From Bradyrhizobium sp. CCH5-F6 (GTDB lineage Bacteria > Pseudomonadota > Alphaproteobacteria > Rhizobiales > Xanthobacteraceae): 44,244 bases of DNA. The position numbers and the translations under genes are program-made. The stretch's first letter is position 1. Each line of letters begins with the position of its first letter. The stretch covers positions 1-44,244 of the forward strand of contig NZ_LSIC01000075.1 of the NCBI RefSeq assembly GCF_001556045.1. Reading direction: 5' to 3'. Below the pieces are notes generated by a model, which was not told the origin of the DNA, ran no database searches, and saw only the letters and a list, made by a program, of their open reading frames with translations. Positions 8,431 through 16,586 of this stretch are shown in pieces.

Positions 8431-8850
8431 TCAGGCCGGAGGATTTGCCGCCGGCATGCGCAGCGGGCGCAGCACCCACTCCGCCGACACGAAGATATTG
8501 CCGGAGTCGTTGCCGGTCGGCGTGATGGTCGCGCGCAGATAGCGCTTGATGCCGACATATCCGATCTTGCGCAGCTCGTTGTCGTCGTCGAACGCGAACC
8601 CGGCCAGAGCCTCGGTGCCGTTGAGATATTCATCGGCGACCGCAGCATAGGTCGAGTTATCGTCGCTGTCTTCGATCAGAACAGCGAAGGTCGCGTTGGC
8701 GTCGGTGTTGGCGCCGATATTGATCGCCAGCATGGCGCCGTCGTAACCCTTGAGATCCGCAACCGTGGACACGATGGCGGTATTGTCGGTGCGCGCTGCC
8801 TGAGGGGACACAGCCCGCTTCAGGTCGAGCCCGTTCATGATGTCACGCAT
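8431..8850 (-). CDS. Probable head accessory protein, unknown family
   Basis: This 139-residue protein begins MRDIMNGLDLKRAVSPQAAR and is beta-rich with acidic loops (EDSDDNSTYAAVADEYLNG, DDDNELRKIGYVGIKRYLRA). It lies between capsid and connector genes, a common place for decoration or head-fibre proteins. It has a strong ribosome site, AAAGGAACGCTTCA before ATG, inside the 14-base repeat shared with the gene at 7354. I do not recognise a family; a structural role is inferred from position and expected expression. Confidence 0.7.
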   Translation of the reverse strand: MRDIMNGLDLKRAVSPQAARTDNTAIVSTVADLKGYDGAMLAINIGANTDANATFAVLIEDSDDNSTYAAVADEYLNGTEALAGFAFDDDNELRKIGYVGIKRYLRATITPTGNDSGNIFVSAEWVLRPLRMPAANPPA

Positions 8851-8930
8851 TGAAGCGTTCCTTTCGATGGTGGTGAATGGGAAACAGGAAGGCGACCGGC
8901 GGCGTTTAACCGCCGGTCAATGCGTCAGGA

Positions 8931-10274
8931 TCAGGAAGTACCGAACTTCATCAGCTTGATGGCTTCGAAGTTAACGACGCCGCCACCGGTGCGCTTGGTG
9001 GTGTAGAACTTCGTGTACGGCTTCGAAGTCAGGTTGTCGCGCAGCACTCGGATGCCCTGCCGATCGACGACCTGGTAAGCCTGCTTGAGGTCACCGAACG
9101 CGAGCGAGAGGCTGTCGGCACCAAGCGCCGGCATGTCTTCCATCCGAACCACGGGATATCCCATGATCGTCTCAGGCTGGCCGGCGATGAACGAAGGCTG
9201 CCAGAGATAGTTGCCCTGACCGTCCTTGAACTTGCGGATGGCGGTGATCACCGATCGGCGGGTGAACCATGCGGCGTTGATGAGGTACTCGTTCTTGAGC
9301 AAGCCCATCAGGTCGTACAGCTTGTCACCCTTCGCCGACGCGGCAAAGTCACCCGAAACGCCAGTGGCGAGGTAGCCGATGGTGCCCCAGGTCACGCCGG
9401 AGCCGGAATCCGCCGCCACCGTATAGCCGTTGACGAAGCCGCGGATCTTGTTCGCGGCACCGGTGATGAACTCCGAATTCTCGAAGCGGCCGAATTTCGC
9501 GCCGACCTTTTCCATCAGCCAGCCTTCGATATCGATCGAGGCATCATCCAGGAGGTTCTGGGTGGCCTTCGGCTCGGTATCGAGGTTGAACACCGGAATC
9601 TTCCACTCGCCGACCTGCGGCGTTGTGGTATCGCCCGAAGTCCCATGCTCGCCGGCATAGCCGACGCCAGCCTCGCCAAGGTCTTCGATGCCTTCAAGGG
9701 CATCCGTCGAGATCGTCCGCACGCTGGCATACTGGCGAACCGGGCTGGTCTCGTAGACCTTCTTCACGATCCCACCGGTGGTGTCGGGAGTCACCCACAC
9801 ACCGCCATCCGGGTCCGAGCCGACCGAGAGCGTCTTTACCTCATCGGCAGTCAGCATCTCGCGGCCACCGCGCGCGAAGCTGTCGAAGGCCGACTTGTAG
9901 TCCTCGTAGCCCTTAGCATCGAGCGGAGTGAAGGGCCGGCGCCGATCGATGGCGACAGCGTTCAGCACATGGTTGAATTCCTTCAACTCGAGCTGAAGCT
10001 TTCCGTTCTCGTCGTTCTTCAGGCCAACGCGGTTGAGCTTCAGTTCGAGCGCTTCACGCTCAGCCTTCTCAGCCTTCACGGCCGCTTCGATCGCAGCCTT
10101 GGCCTCGACTGCCGCATCAAGCGACTTCTCGATCTTGCTGAGGCGCTCGACGAGCACCGGATCGTTGGCGCCGCCCTTCGACTTCAGTTCCTTGATCTGC
10201 TCGTCATGCGACTTCTGGAACGCGTCGAACGCTTCGCCCTGCTTCTTGAGCAGGTCTTCAATGGTCTCAGGCAT
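8931..10274 (-). CDS. Major capsid protein, HK97 fold
   Basis: This 447-residue protein starts at ATG 10274 with AAGGA ten bases upstream (MPETIEDLLKKQGEAFDAFQ). Residues 1-110 are a coiled-coil, Lys/Glu/Ala-rich delta-domain that acts as the internal scaffold and is removed by the prohead protease. The rest has HK97 capsid features such as 'SVGSDPDGGVWVTPDTTGGIVKKVYETSPVRQYASV' split over the N-arm and the E-loop region, and 'GYPVVRMEDMP' in the A-domain. The ORF stays open 25 codons upstream, but that extension lacks a ribosome site. The protease and portal genes precede it. Confidence 0.95.
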   Translation of the reverse strand: MPETIEDLLKKQGEAFDAFQKSHDEQIKELKSKGGANDPVLVERLSKIEKSLDAAVEAKAAIEAAVKAEKAEREALELKLNRVGLKNDENGKLQLELKEFNHVLNAVAIDRRRPFTPLDAKGYEDYKSAFDSFARGGREMLTADEVKTLSVGSDPDGGVWVTPDTTGGIVKKVYETSPVRQYASVRTISTDALEGIEDLGEAGVGYAGEHGTSGDTTTPQVGEWKIPVFNLDTEPKATQNLLDDASIDIEGWLMEKVGAKFGRFENSEFITGAANKIRGFVNGYTVAADSGSGVTWGTIGYLATGVSGDFAASAKGDKLYDLMGLLKNEYLINAAWFTRRSVITAIRKFKDGQGNYLWQPSFIAGQPETIMGYPVVRMEDMPALGADSLSLAFGDLKQAYQVVDRQGIRVLRDNLTSKPYTKFYTTKRTGGGVVNFEAIKLMKFGTS

Positions 10275-10287
10275 GTTGCCTATTCCT

Positions 10288-11136
10288 TCAGGTTGAGAGT
10301 TTTGCGATGTTGCGGCGAATGATTGCCGCCAGATCGGCGCCGTCCTCATCCCGAGGGTCCGTTGCCTTGAAGCCGCCGGCGGCGATTGCCTTGGCAGCAG
10401 CGTGCGAGTAACCGCCTACATCCCGTAGGAAGTCCTCGAATTCACGAATGGTGCTCATGGATTTCATGCCCCCCGGTTTTGCCGAGGTGAGCGCTTCGTA
10501 TGCGCGCTCCATCATGCGCATCATTTTCTTTTGCGACGCCATATCTGTCGGCTCGTCGCCATCCATGTGCTTCTGATGCAAATCGATAGCATCGCCGAGT
10601 TCTTTGACCGCCGTTCGCAAATCGCGATCGATTGCCTTAACGGCCCCGATGCGCGCCTTGTCGTTGGCCGGAAACGTCACGATCGAAAGCTCCATCAGAT
10701 CGAGCTTTTCGAGATATCGGTGCGGCTCGCCAGCCTTCGTGCCGTTGCGAAACTTGATGGTCTTGTAGCCAATCGACATGCCGTCGAGCGCGCCGGCCTT
10801 GAGGCCTTCGTAGATATATTGGCCGCGCTCCGTGTTCAGCGCGAAGAGCTCGCCCTCGACCTTCAGGCCCTTGGAGTTCTCCTCCATGGAGGTCCACTTT
10901 CCGATCGGCAAGAGGTCGTCGGCGGTGCCGCCGAACATGCCGCCACCGTGCTGCAACAGCATCGGCGGAAGCTTGCCTTTGTCCTCCCATGCCCGCAGCG
11001 TGCTCTTGAAGGCGCCCTTTTCGATCACGTCGCCATACGAGTCGACGTTGCCGAAGATCGCTCCATAGCCGGAGAACACCCCCGTCTTATCGGAAGCGAA
11101 CTTGACCTCCATGTCGAATCGCGCGCGGTCCATCAT
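10288..11136 (-). CDS. Prohead protease, HK97 family (peptidase S78)
   Basis: This 282-residue serine protease cleaves the scaffold domain of the capsid protein during head maturation. The typical N-terminus has FSGYGAIFGNVDSYGDVIEKGAF over residues 21-43. Candidate catalytic residues are His63 in LLQHG, Ser121 in DGMSIGYK and Glu149 in LMELSIVTFPAN, which match the conserved motifs of the family. The C-terminal 100 residues are less conserved and include the LRDVGGYSHAAAKAIAAGG segment often seen in this family. It is coupled to the portal gene by ATGATG/TGA overlap. Confidence 0.95.
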   Translation of the reverse strand: MMDRARFDMEVKFASDKTGVFSGYGAIFGNVDSYGDVIEKGAFKSTLRAWEDKGKLPPMLLQHGGGMFGGTADDLLPIGKWTSMEENSKGLKVEGELFALNTERGQYIYEGLKAGALDGMSIGYKTIKFRNGTKAGEPHRYLEKLDLMELSIVTFPANDKARIGAVKAIDRDLRTAVKELGDAIDLHQKHMDGDEPTDMASQKKMMRMMERAYEALTSAKPGGMKSMSTIREFEDFLRDVGGYSHAAAKAIAAGGFKATDPRDEDGADLAAIIRRNIAKLST

Positions 11137-12392
11137 TCGTCTCCGGCATCGTCCGCAGGTTCAGCGGCTGGTTTCGGCGCGGCCGTAGCGGCCGAAGGTT
11201 GCGGAAGCTTGTCGGCCTCCGGCTCGGTCGAGCGGTCGAGGTCTTCGAGGTCGCGGACCTCGTTCTGCGTCAGCCAGCCCTTCGCGCTGCCAGATCCCAA
11301 GGCCTTCTGGTAATACTCGGCCTTGTCCTTCGGCGCCGTGCTCATGAGCGCGTTGACGACGAACTTGGTGTAGTAGCCGGCCTTCAATTCTTCCGGCGAC
11401 AGCAGGTTGACGTTGGCGCTCTGTGAGATGCGCCGGTACATCGGATCGAGCGTGTAAGTCTTGTGCGCCTGGAAGAACTCCGACGCGCTCGCGAACGTCG
11501 GAGACTGGTCGCCGGCGTGCCCGATCATGATAGGCCACACGCGCAGCGCGCGGCAGATTTCCTCGATCTGGAACTTGCGCGTCTCGATCAACTGCTGATC
11601 GACCGCGGACATAATCTCGTTCGTCAGCTTGGCATCCATGTCCAAGATCATCGGCTTGCCAGCGCGCTCGCCGCCAGGCAGATGCTTGTCCATCCACGCC
11701 GCGAGGAAGCCGAACTTCTCAGGCGTCAATTTCTCCTTGACGGCATACACCGCCGACGTCTGCAATCCGTTCTTCTGGCCTTCGCTCTGCCCGCGCTCCA
11801 GCGACAACGACAGGCCGATGGCGTTTCGCGCCAACCCGATCGGATCCATCCCGATCCACGAATTCCACGACGGACCGCGCAGATGCCAAATCGCATCCTG
11901 GCCGAACTCCTGCTCCTCGCCGGTCTTGCCGCGCACGAAGTAGCGCAGGCTGTAGTCTGGCCTCTGCTCGACGCGCACGCGGCCCGGCTCAATCGGAATG
12001 AGTTCGCGGATCTCACGCGCGATCCCCACCCGGTTGACGAACACATAGGCGTTGTACGTCAAGTCCAGGTGGAAGCTGATCGTCTCCAGGAATTCCAAGC
12101 TCGTCTGCCAATCATTCGGCCGACGGCTGATCCGCATATGGAGCGGATGGTCTACTGCGATCACCCGGCCGCCCTTGGTCTCCTGGTAGAGGCGGAACGG
12201 AACTGAGAGACCTTCGGCGCGGACGCGGCAGCACGCCAGCACCGTGGTCACCGTGAGCGCCGTATTCCAGTTGACAGGAACTCCTGCCTCAGAAAGCCGG
12301 GCCCCGTAAACTTGCTTGAACAGCTCAAGAGACGAAGTGATCGCCTGATCGTTCGCCGCCTTCCGCCCGATGAACCTGTCCCAGAAGCCCAT
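11133..12392 (-). CDS. Portal protein, HK97 family
   Basis: This 419-residue protein forms the dodecameric portal through which DNA is packaged. Evidence is the start MGFWDRFIGRK, the family block 'NWNTALTVTTVLACCRVRAEGLSVPFRLY' read across residues 41-69, 'HPLHMRISRRPNDWQT', 'IWHLRGPSWNSWIGMDPIGLARNAIG' and the C-terminal 'KGWLTQNEVRDLEDL'. A Pro/Ala-rich tail ends the protein. It lies 22 bases downstream of the terminase large subunit and overlaps the protease start. Confidence 0.95.
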   Translation of the reverse strand: MGFWDRFIGRKAANDQAITSSLELFKQVYGARLSEAGVPVNWNTALTVTTVLACCRVRAEGLSVPFRLYQETKGGRVIAVDHPLHMRISRRPNDWQTSLEFLETISFHLDLTYNAYVFVNRVGIAREIRELIPIEPGRVRVEQRPDYSLRYFVRGKTGEEQEFGQDAIWHLRGPSWNSWIGMDPIGLARNAIGLSLSLERGQSEGQKNGLQTSAVYAVKEKLTPEKFGFLAAWMDKHLPGGERAGKPMILDMDAKLTNEIMSAVDQQLIETRKFQIEEICRALRVWPIMIGHAGDQSPTFASASEFFQAHKTYTLDPMYRRISQSANVNLLSPEELKAGYYTKFVVNALMSTAPKDKAEYYQKALGSGSAKGWLTQNEVRDLEDLDRSTEPEADKLPQPSAATAAPKPAAEPADDAGDE

Positions 12393-12413
12393 GGGCGACG
12401 ATACCTCTTGGCG

Positions 12414-14282
12414 CTATGCAGCTTCCCAAAACGATTTCTGCGGCTCACCGTCGTATGCGAGCGCCGCACCCACCGCCATTGCGAGCGCAATTGCGCAGTC
12501 AATCTTTTGCGTGGACTTCTCTTTCGTCAGCCAGTAGTTGCCCCAGCGGTCCTTGTCGGTTACCGCGGACATCATCGCTGAGATTAGGACCGGATTCGAC
12601 TTGATCCGGATCCTCTTTTCGAGAAGCAACTCCTCAAGCTGACGGATGCTCATCGGCATCCAGAGACCTTCCGGCTCACGATCGGCGGCCTTGGCGGCCT
12701 CCTTCATCGCATCAGTCGGTAGCCCCTTCTTCGTTCCGCCCTGCGGATGCTCGACGAACTCGACACTTAGGCCGAGCTTGTCGCACTCCGGTTCAAGCCC
12801 TCGCTTGAACGCATATCGGTCATAGGCAAGGCAGCGGACGTTGAACTCGTGCGTGGCCTCCGCAATCGCCTGCGCCACATGGAGATAGCTGATGCTGCTT
12901 CCCGGCGGCGCGTTCAGGTGGCCGTCCCGCACCCAGATATCGTATGGCGCCTTGTCGCGATCTTGCCGCGTCTTCACCGTGTCGCCAGGTGTGAACGCCT
13001 CAATCCACGCATCGAATGTCGGCTTTTTCGCCGTGACGCTCTGGCCGTCCTTCTCGACCTCGACTGTAACGTCACCGGTCTTCACAACAAAGCCGAGCGC
13101 CGTGATGTCCTTGTTCTGCGACAGGTCGCAGCCCATCCAAGCGTCGCGTCCGTGGTGCTGCACCACGTCGAACTGAGCGAGGCACGGTTCGAGCGTCGCT
13201 CGGGTCATCCACGCCGTGTCGGCTTCAGTCCAAACACAGAAGTGAAGCCGGAGGATGTTGTTCAGTTTCGCAGGGATGTCCTTGCCCTGCTTCACCACTC
13301 CGGCGAGGTATTCCTCGGTGATCGTAACATTCAGCAGCGGGTTCGCTTTTGCCCAGCACGAAGGATCCTCCAGAGGATCATCACCAGGATCAAGCGCACA
13401 CACATAGCTAAAAGTCGTGTCGTCAATGACCTCGCCCAGGTAGAACGGATCATCGTCTTTCGCTTCGCGATTGCCGGCCGCGACGCGGATGGCGTGCTCG
13501 TGCTCAGTGTAGCAAACCGAGTTGCGGTCACTGCCGCTGTTCGTGATCATCACCAGCATCGGCTGGCGACGGAACTTGAAGCCGCGCTCCAGTATCTCCA
13601 GCACGCCGCCGTCTGGATGCTCGTGGAGCTCGTCGACCAGAGCGAAATGAGGCCTCGGCCCAGAGCCGGTCTTCTTCGTCTCTCTCGACACCGGCCTGAA
13701 GAACGAATTCGTCTTCAGGTACGCGATGTTATGTTCCTTGCCTTCGCCGCCGCTGAACTTCAGACGCTGCTCCAGCGCCGGCGATTTCTTCACCATCTTC
13801 ACCGCGTCGGCGAAGAGGATGCTGGCCTGCTCCTTTGTTGCGCCGGCCGAGTAGACCTGCGCTCCCGCCTCACCGTCCGCGGTCAGGCCGTAGAGCCCGA
13901 TGCCGCCGGCTAGCGGCGACTTGCCGTTGCCCTTACCCTGCTCAATGTAGGCCCGCCGGAAGCGCCTGGTGCCGTCAAGCTTCTTCCAGCCGAACAGCGA
14001 GCCGATGATGAAGTCCTGCGGCGGCGCCGACTTGAACGGCTGGTTATCGAACTGGCCTTCGCTGAGCTTCAGCCGCTCCTCGAAGAACCGCAGCGCCTTA
14101 GCTGCGGCCTCCTTGTCGTAGATCAGATCCTTGCGCTTCAGGTCGTCGAGATGGCGCCGACATGCGTTCCGAACGTGCGGTCCGGCTACGATCTTCCCAG
14201 CAACCACCGCCTTTGCATAGGCGGTAGCGCGATCGACCGGCTTAGTCGTCGAAGAACTCGTCCTTGTCTTTTTTGCTTTCAT
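12414..14282 (-). CDS. Terminase large subunit
   Basis: This 622-residue ATPase-nuclease packages DNA. A Walker A-like GKGNGKS lies at residues 116-122, a Walker B FALVDE at 213-218, and the C-terminal nuclease region includes 'AWMGCDLSQNKDITALGF', 'LAYDRYAFKRGLEPECDKLG' and the final KIDCAIALAMAVGAAL. The family is TerL of HK97-like phages. The start overlaps the small subunit's 3' end by 41 bases; the N-terminal 20 residues are Ser/Thr/Lys-rich and may not be essential, so a later start is possible. Confidence 0.96.
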   Translation of the reverse strand: MKAKKTRTSSSTTKPVDRATAYAKAVVAGKIVAGPHVRNACRRHLDDLKRKDLIYDKEAAAKALRFFEERLKLSEGQFDNQPFKSAPPQDFIIGSLFGWKKLDGTRRFRRAYIEQGKGNGKSPLAGGIGLYGLTADGEAGAQVYSAGATKEQASILFADAVKMVKKSPALEQRLKFSGGEGKEHNIAYLKTNSFFRPVSRETKKTGSGPRPHFALVDELHEHPDGGVLEILERGFKFRRQPMLVMITNSGSDRNSVCYTEHEHAIRVAAGNREAKDDDPFYLGEVIDDTTFSYVCALDPGDDPLEDPSCWAKANPLLNVTITEEYLAGVVKQGKDIPAKLNNILRLHFCVWTEADTAWMTRATLEPCLAQFDVVQHHGRDAWMGCDLSQNKDITALGFVVKTGDVTVEVEKDGQSVTAKKPTFDAWIEAFTPGDTVKTRQDRDKAPYDIWVRDGHLNAPPGSSISYLHVAQAIAEATHEFNVRCLAYDRYAFKRGLEPECDKLGLSVEFVEHPQGGTKKGLPTDAMKEAAKAADREPEGLWMPMSIRQLEELLLEKRIRIKSNPVLISAMMSAVTDKDRWGNYWLTKEKSTQKIDCAIALAMAVGAALAYDGEPQKSFWEAA

Positions 14283-14640
14283 CCAGCACGCGATTCCGCT
14301 CGTCGGTAAGGCCGAGCTCGCTCATGTAAGCGCGCAACTGGCCGTGCTTCGCTGCCGGAAAACTGGTGGGCCCGTACCGGAATTCGGACCACAGCTCGCA
14401 GAACGCGATGGCCGCCGGCTCTCTGGATGCGTCGAGCCACGAAGCCGGCTCGATGTAGCGCTTCCACGCTTCGAGCGCCTGACCCTTCAAGCCCTTCGGC
14501 CGCGTCAGCTTGCCGAAGCTGGCGAGCGCCGCCTCGACACCAGCGCGCTGATCGTCCTCTGATCCGTGCCTGGTTACGTTCGTGGTCCCGTCGACCAAGC
14601 GAAGGTGCGCAGGCTTTGGCTTTGCGCCGCGCTTTGCCAC
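14242..14640 (-). CDS. Terminase small subunit, P27 family
   Basis: This 132-residue protein begins MAKRGAKPKPAHLRLVDGTT, the diagnostic opening of P27-type small terminases ('RGxKPxPxxLRLVxG'). It ends in a Lys/Asp-rich tail (DESKKDKDEFFDD). It recognises the packaging site and activates the large subunit, which it overlaps by 41 bases. The region just upstream carries an inverted repeat that could be its binding site. Confidence 0.95.
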   Translation of the reverse strand: MAKRGAKPKPAHLRLVDGTTNVTRHGSEDDQRAGVEAALASFGKLTRPKGLKGQALEAWKRYIEPASWLDASREPAAIAFCELWSEFRYGPTSFPAAKHGQLRAYMSELGLTDERNRVLDESKKDKDEFFDD

Positions 14641-14657
14641 TTTCCGGTTCCTAACTG

Positions 14658-14698
14658 TTGCAGATTAGCCATTCCGGGACATCAATCTGCAAATCTGC
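14658..14698. repeat. Inverted repeat plus extra copy beside terminase, candidate packaging site
   Basis: TTGCAGATT (14658-14666) faces AATCTGCAA (14684-14692) as a perfect nine-base inverted repeat with a 17-base gap. A third AATCTGC follows at 14692-14698. It lies in the 152-base gap between the small terminase gene and the HNH gene, where cos-type phages keep binding sites for the small terminase. The binding role is inference. Confidence 0.45.
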
Positions 14699-14792
14699 GA
14701 ATTTTTGGTCGCCACCGGTCGAGAAACCAAACCTTGTAGACATCGAGACCGGGGGTGGGAGTGTTCTGAAAAAAGAAATCGTCATTTTATTT

Positions 14793-15152
14793 TTATTTTT
14801 GCGAAGCACCATCAATAGGCCAACCATCACTGCCTACCACCTGCCTTGCCCTGCCACCGCGCTCGATGCGCTGCTCGTCTGTGTCGTGGCATGGCTTGCA
14901 TGATGAGGCGAGATTGTCAGGATCCCAAAATAGTTTTTGGTCACCCTTATGTGCTCGCTTGTGGTGCGCAATGGTGGCCTCGACCACCTTACCTCTGTCC
15001 TTGCAGCGCTGACACAAGGGCTCCTTCCGTAGCTGCCCTAACCGAGCTGCCTGCCACCTTGCTGTGCCGTACCATGCGCGCCATGGGTTGTCAGCCTTGC
15101 GCCTAGCATCATGCTCTCGGTTGCGTTGGCGTAGGTCGAGAGGCTTAGGCAT
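14793..15152 (-). CDS. HNH endonuclease adjacent to terminase
   Basis: This 119-residue protein has two zinc-binding pairs (C47-x2-C50 and C85-x2-C88) around an HNH core: His63-His64, Asn80 and His89 in LASSCKPCHD. An N-terminal basic segment contains the WYGTARWQAARLGQLRKEP stretch typical of phage HNH proteins. HNH proteins next to terminase stimulate cos cleavage in HK97-like phages (established for HK97 gp74), so this is probably part of the packaging machine. GGAAG precedes the ATG. The 152-base gap to the terminase small subunit holds the inverted repeat above. Confidence 0.9.
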   Translation of the reverse strand: MPKPLDLRQRNREHDARRKADNPWRAWYGTARWQAARLGQLRKEPLCQRCKDRGKVVEATIAHHKRAHKGDQKLFWDPDNLASSCKPCHDTDEQRIERGGRARQVVGSDGWPIDGASQK

Positions 15153-15577
15153 CGCTTCCGGTCACATGATACGCTCCAAGCAGACAAGCCAACACCGCGC
15201 ACAAAGGCGCGGACTACCGGTTATTCCGGCGCGCTGCTGTTCCACTTACCGCCCGAAGGCGCGGCCTCTAACCGGGTATCCAGCATGCGACTTCTGTCTA
15301 GATTCGAGCGCTATGTGATTTGCGGAAAAGCAACAATGGCTGTTTTGCTTATCCACACGCATCCCACAGGCTAATGCCTCGAAAGCTGAAAATGGCGCTC
15401 TCTATCCCCGGCATAATCAAGATCTGGCTGGAGAAAGACGAACAAGCCGAAAAGAAAAATCGACAAGGTCAAAAGAAACAAGCTTCTCTTCAAAAGAACC
15501 TCCTGCCTACACACGTCCCGTTGGGTAGGTTGCTATCTACAACCATGAAGCGAAACAAATCAACCAGATCCTCGCTT
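15153..15577. other. 425-base gene-free region with a perfect DnaA box
   Basis: No convincing gene lies here. The region contains TTATCCACA at 15349-15357 on the plus strand, an exact match to the bacterial DnaA box consensus TTATNCACA. About 90-150 bases to its right is a purine-rich, AT-richer stretch (15430-15500: repeated AAAAG and GAAAA runs) unlike the GC-rich surroundings. Since the prophage encodes its own DnaA-like protein, this is a candidate replication or regulatory site. A plus-strand frame crosses the region but has no family features. Confidence 0.55.
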
Positions 15578-15775
15578 TCACCCCTTCTGATCGATCGCCT
15601 TAACCGGACTGAAGTAGCCGTCTCGATCGCCGTCGGAGATCTTGTCTCCGGCCTTGATCGGCGCCGCCGCCACCCCTTTATAGCCCTGCTTTGCAGCTCG
15701 ATACCACTTTCCGTCAGGACCGCTGTAAATCGCCATACCAGCGTCCATATCCTCGCCGGCGATGCCCTTGACCAT
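15578..15775 (-). CDS. 65-residue protein with cement-like motif, unknown role
   Basis: The protein begins MVKGIAGEDMDAGMAIYSGP. The segment AGMAIYSGPDGKWYRAA aligns with AGQALYKAADGFWYKAD in the candidate decoration protein at 6947-7354, so it may be a single-domain relative. The start overlaps the stop of the preceding gene as ATGA, which supports its reality. It is the last gene before the gap containing the DnaA box. The rest is short strands and turns with no membrane segment. Confidence 0.7.
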   Translation of the reverse strand: MVKGIAGEDMDAGMAIYSGPDGKWYRAAKQGYKGVAAAPIKAGDKISDGDRDGYFSPVKAIDQKG

Positions 15776-16056
15776 CAGACCTTCTCCAATCGCGTGCCGC
15801 TCGTCTCTTCGCGCTCATCTGGCGGAGCAATGAGCACGACTTCAGTAAACGGCTGATTCTCGTCAGGAGCAGCGTGGCGGCCGAAATACCAACGATCCTT
15901 TGCCGATGGATCGCGAGGACTGACATTTGAATCCAGAACTGCACCTATCTTTTTCAGCGCCGCTACATCGTCAAAGCCTAGTTCATAGCCAGGAATAACG
16001 ACACGAGCCGACGGATCGAACTTAGCGAGTTCCGCGATGAGTTCTGCAACCGTCAT
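15775..16056 (-). CDS. Small phage protein, MTVAELIAEL type, unknown
   Basis: This 93-residue protein begins MTVAELIAELAKFDPSARVV and continues VIPGYELGFDDVAAL. The start resembles a widespread short protein type in phages and plasmids that opens with 'T V x E L I x x L x x x p x x a x V', of unknown function. It is coupled to the next gene by ATGA and lies six bases downstream of the NusG-like gene. Confidence 0.75.
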   Translation of the reverse strand: MTVAELIAELAKFDPSARVVIPGYELGFDDVAALKKIGAVLDSNVSPRDPSAKDRWYFGRHAAPDENQPFTEVVLIAPPDEREETSGTRLEKV

Positions 16057-16061
16057 CTTGA

Positions 16062-16586
16062 TTAGACCTTCTCCAATTGCGCCCCGTCAAACACGACCTT
16101 CGTCTTCCGACCGAACAGGTTGACCAGCGCGGTGATCGCCCCCTTGGGATCTAGCGAGTATACTTCCGCCGCGAATCCGCTGAAAGGCCCCTCAGCCACA
16201 CGCGTAGGCTCGCCTTCGGCGAAGTTGTGCACGCCGCTGATGGCGCGCTGAGCCCGCTCCATCTCAATCCCTTCCCGGCGCCGGATCGCGTTTATGGCGC
16301 CCTCCTGGATGGCGCAGGGGATGCCCTCGAAGCGCAGATAGTCCCGCACGCCAACGACCCGCTTTGGAATGCGGAAGTCGTCCACGCCCTCGACCAGCTT
16401 GGCGAACAGGTAGCCCGGAAACAGCGGTCGCTCGACCTCGACCTTGCGGCCCCGCCGGACCATGCGCTTCAGCACCTTCGGCGCGTAGGCGTCGATGCCG
16501 CGCTCCCGCAGCCCTTCCGCGGCGCGTCCTTCGCGATTCGGTTCGGCCAAGATGATGAACCAGTTCGGCCGCTCGTTCTGCATCAT
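16062..16586 (-). CDS. NusG-like transcription factor (phage NusG/RfaH paralogue)
   Basis: This 174-residue protein has an N-terminal NGN domain, starting NWFIILAEPNREGRAAEGLR and including 'GIDAYAPKVLKR' and 'RPLFPGYLFAKL' (residues 54-64), the hallmark RNA-polymerase-binding face of NusG/RfaH. The C-terminal KOW motif is 'GEPTRVAEGPFSGFAAEV' (125-142). It is shorter than cellular NusG and lacks insertions. Its place just before the late packaging and structural genes suggests it acts on transcription elongation of the late operon, as RfaH-type factors do; that role is inference. The start at 16586 (or 16583) overlaps the preceding stop. Confidence 0.88.
   Translation of the reverse strand: MMQNERPNWFIILAEPNREGRAAEGLRERGIDAYAPKVLKRMVRRGRKVEVERPLFPGYLFAKLVEGVDDFRIPKRVVGVRDYLRFEGIPCAIQEGAINAIRRREGIEMERAQRAISGVHNFAEGEPTRVAEGPFSGFAAEVYSLDPKGAITALVNLFGRKTKVVFDGAQLEKV

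Noticed and set aside
15320..15856. Plus-strand frame through the DnaA-box gap
   Set aside because: No ribosome site, overlaps two coupled minus genes, low-complexity basic sequence; not supported as a gene.
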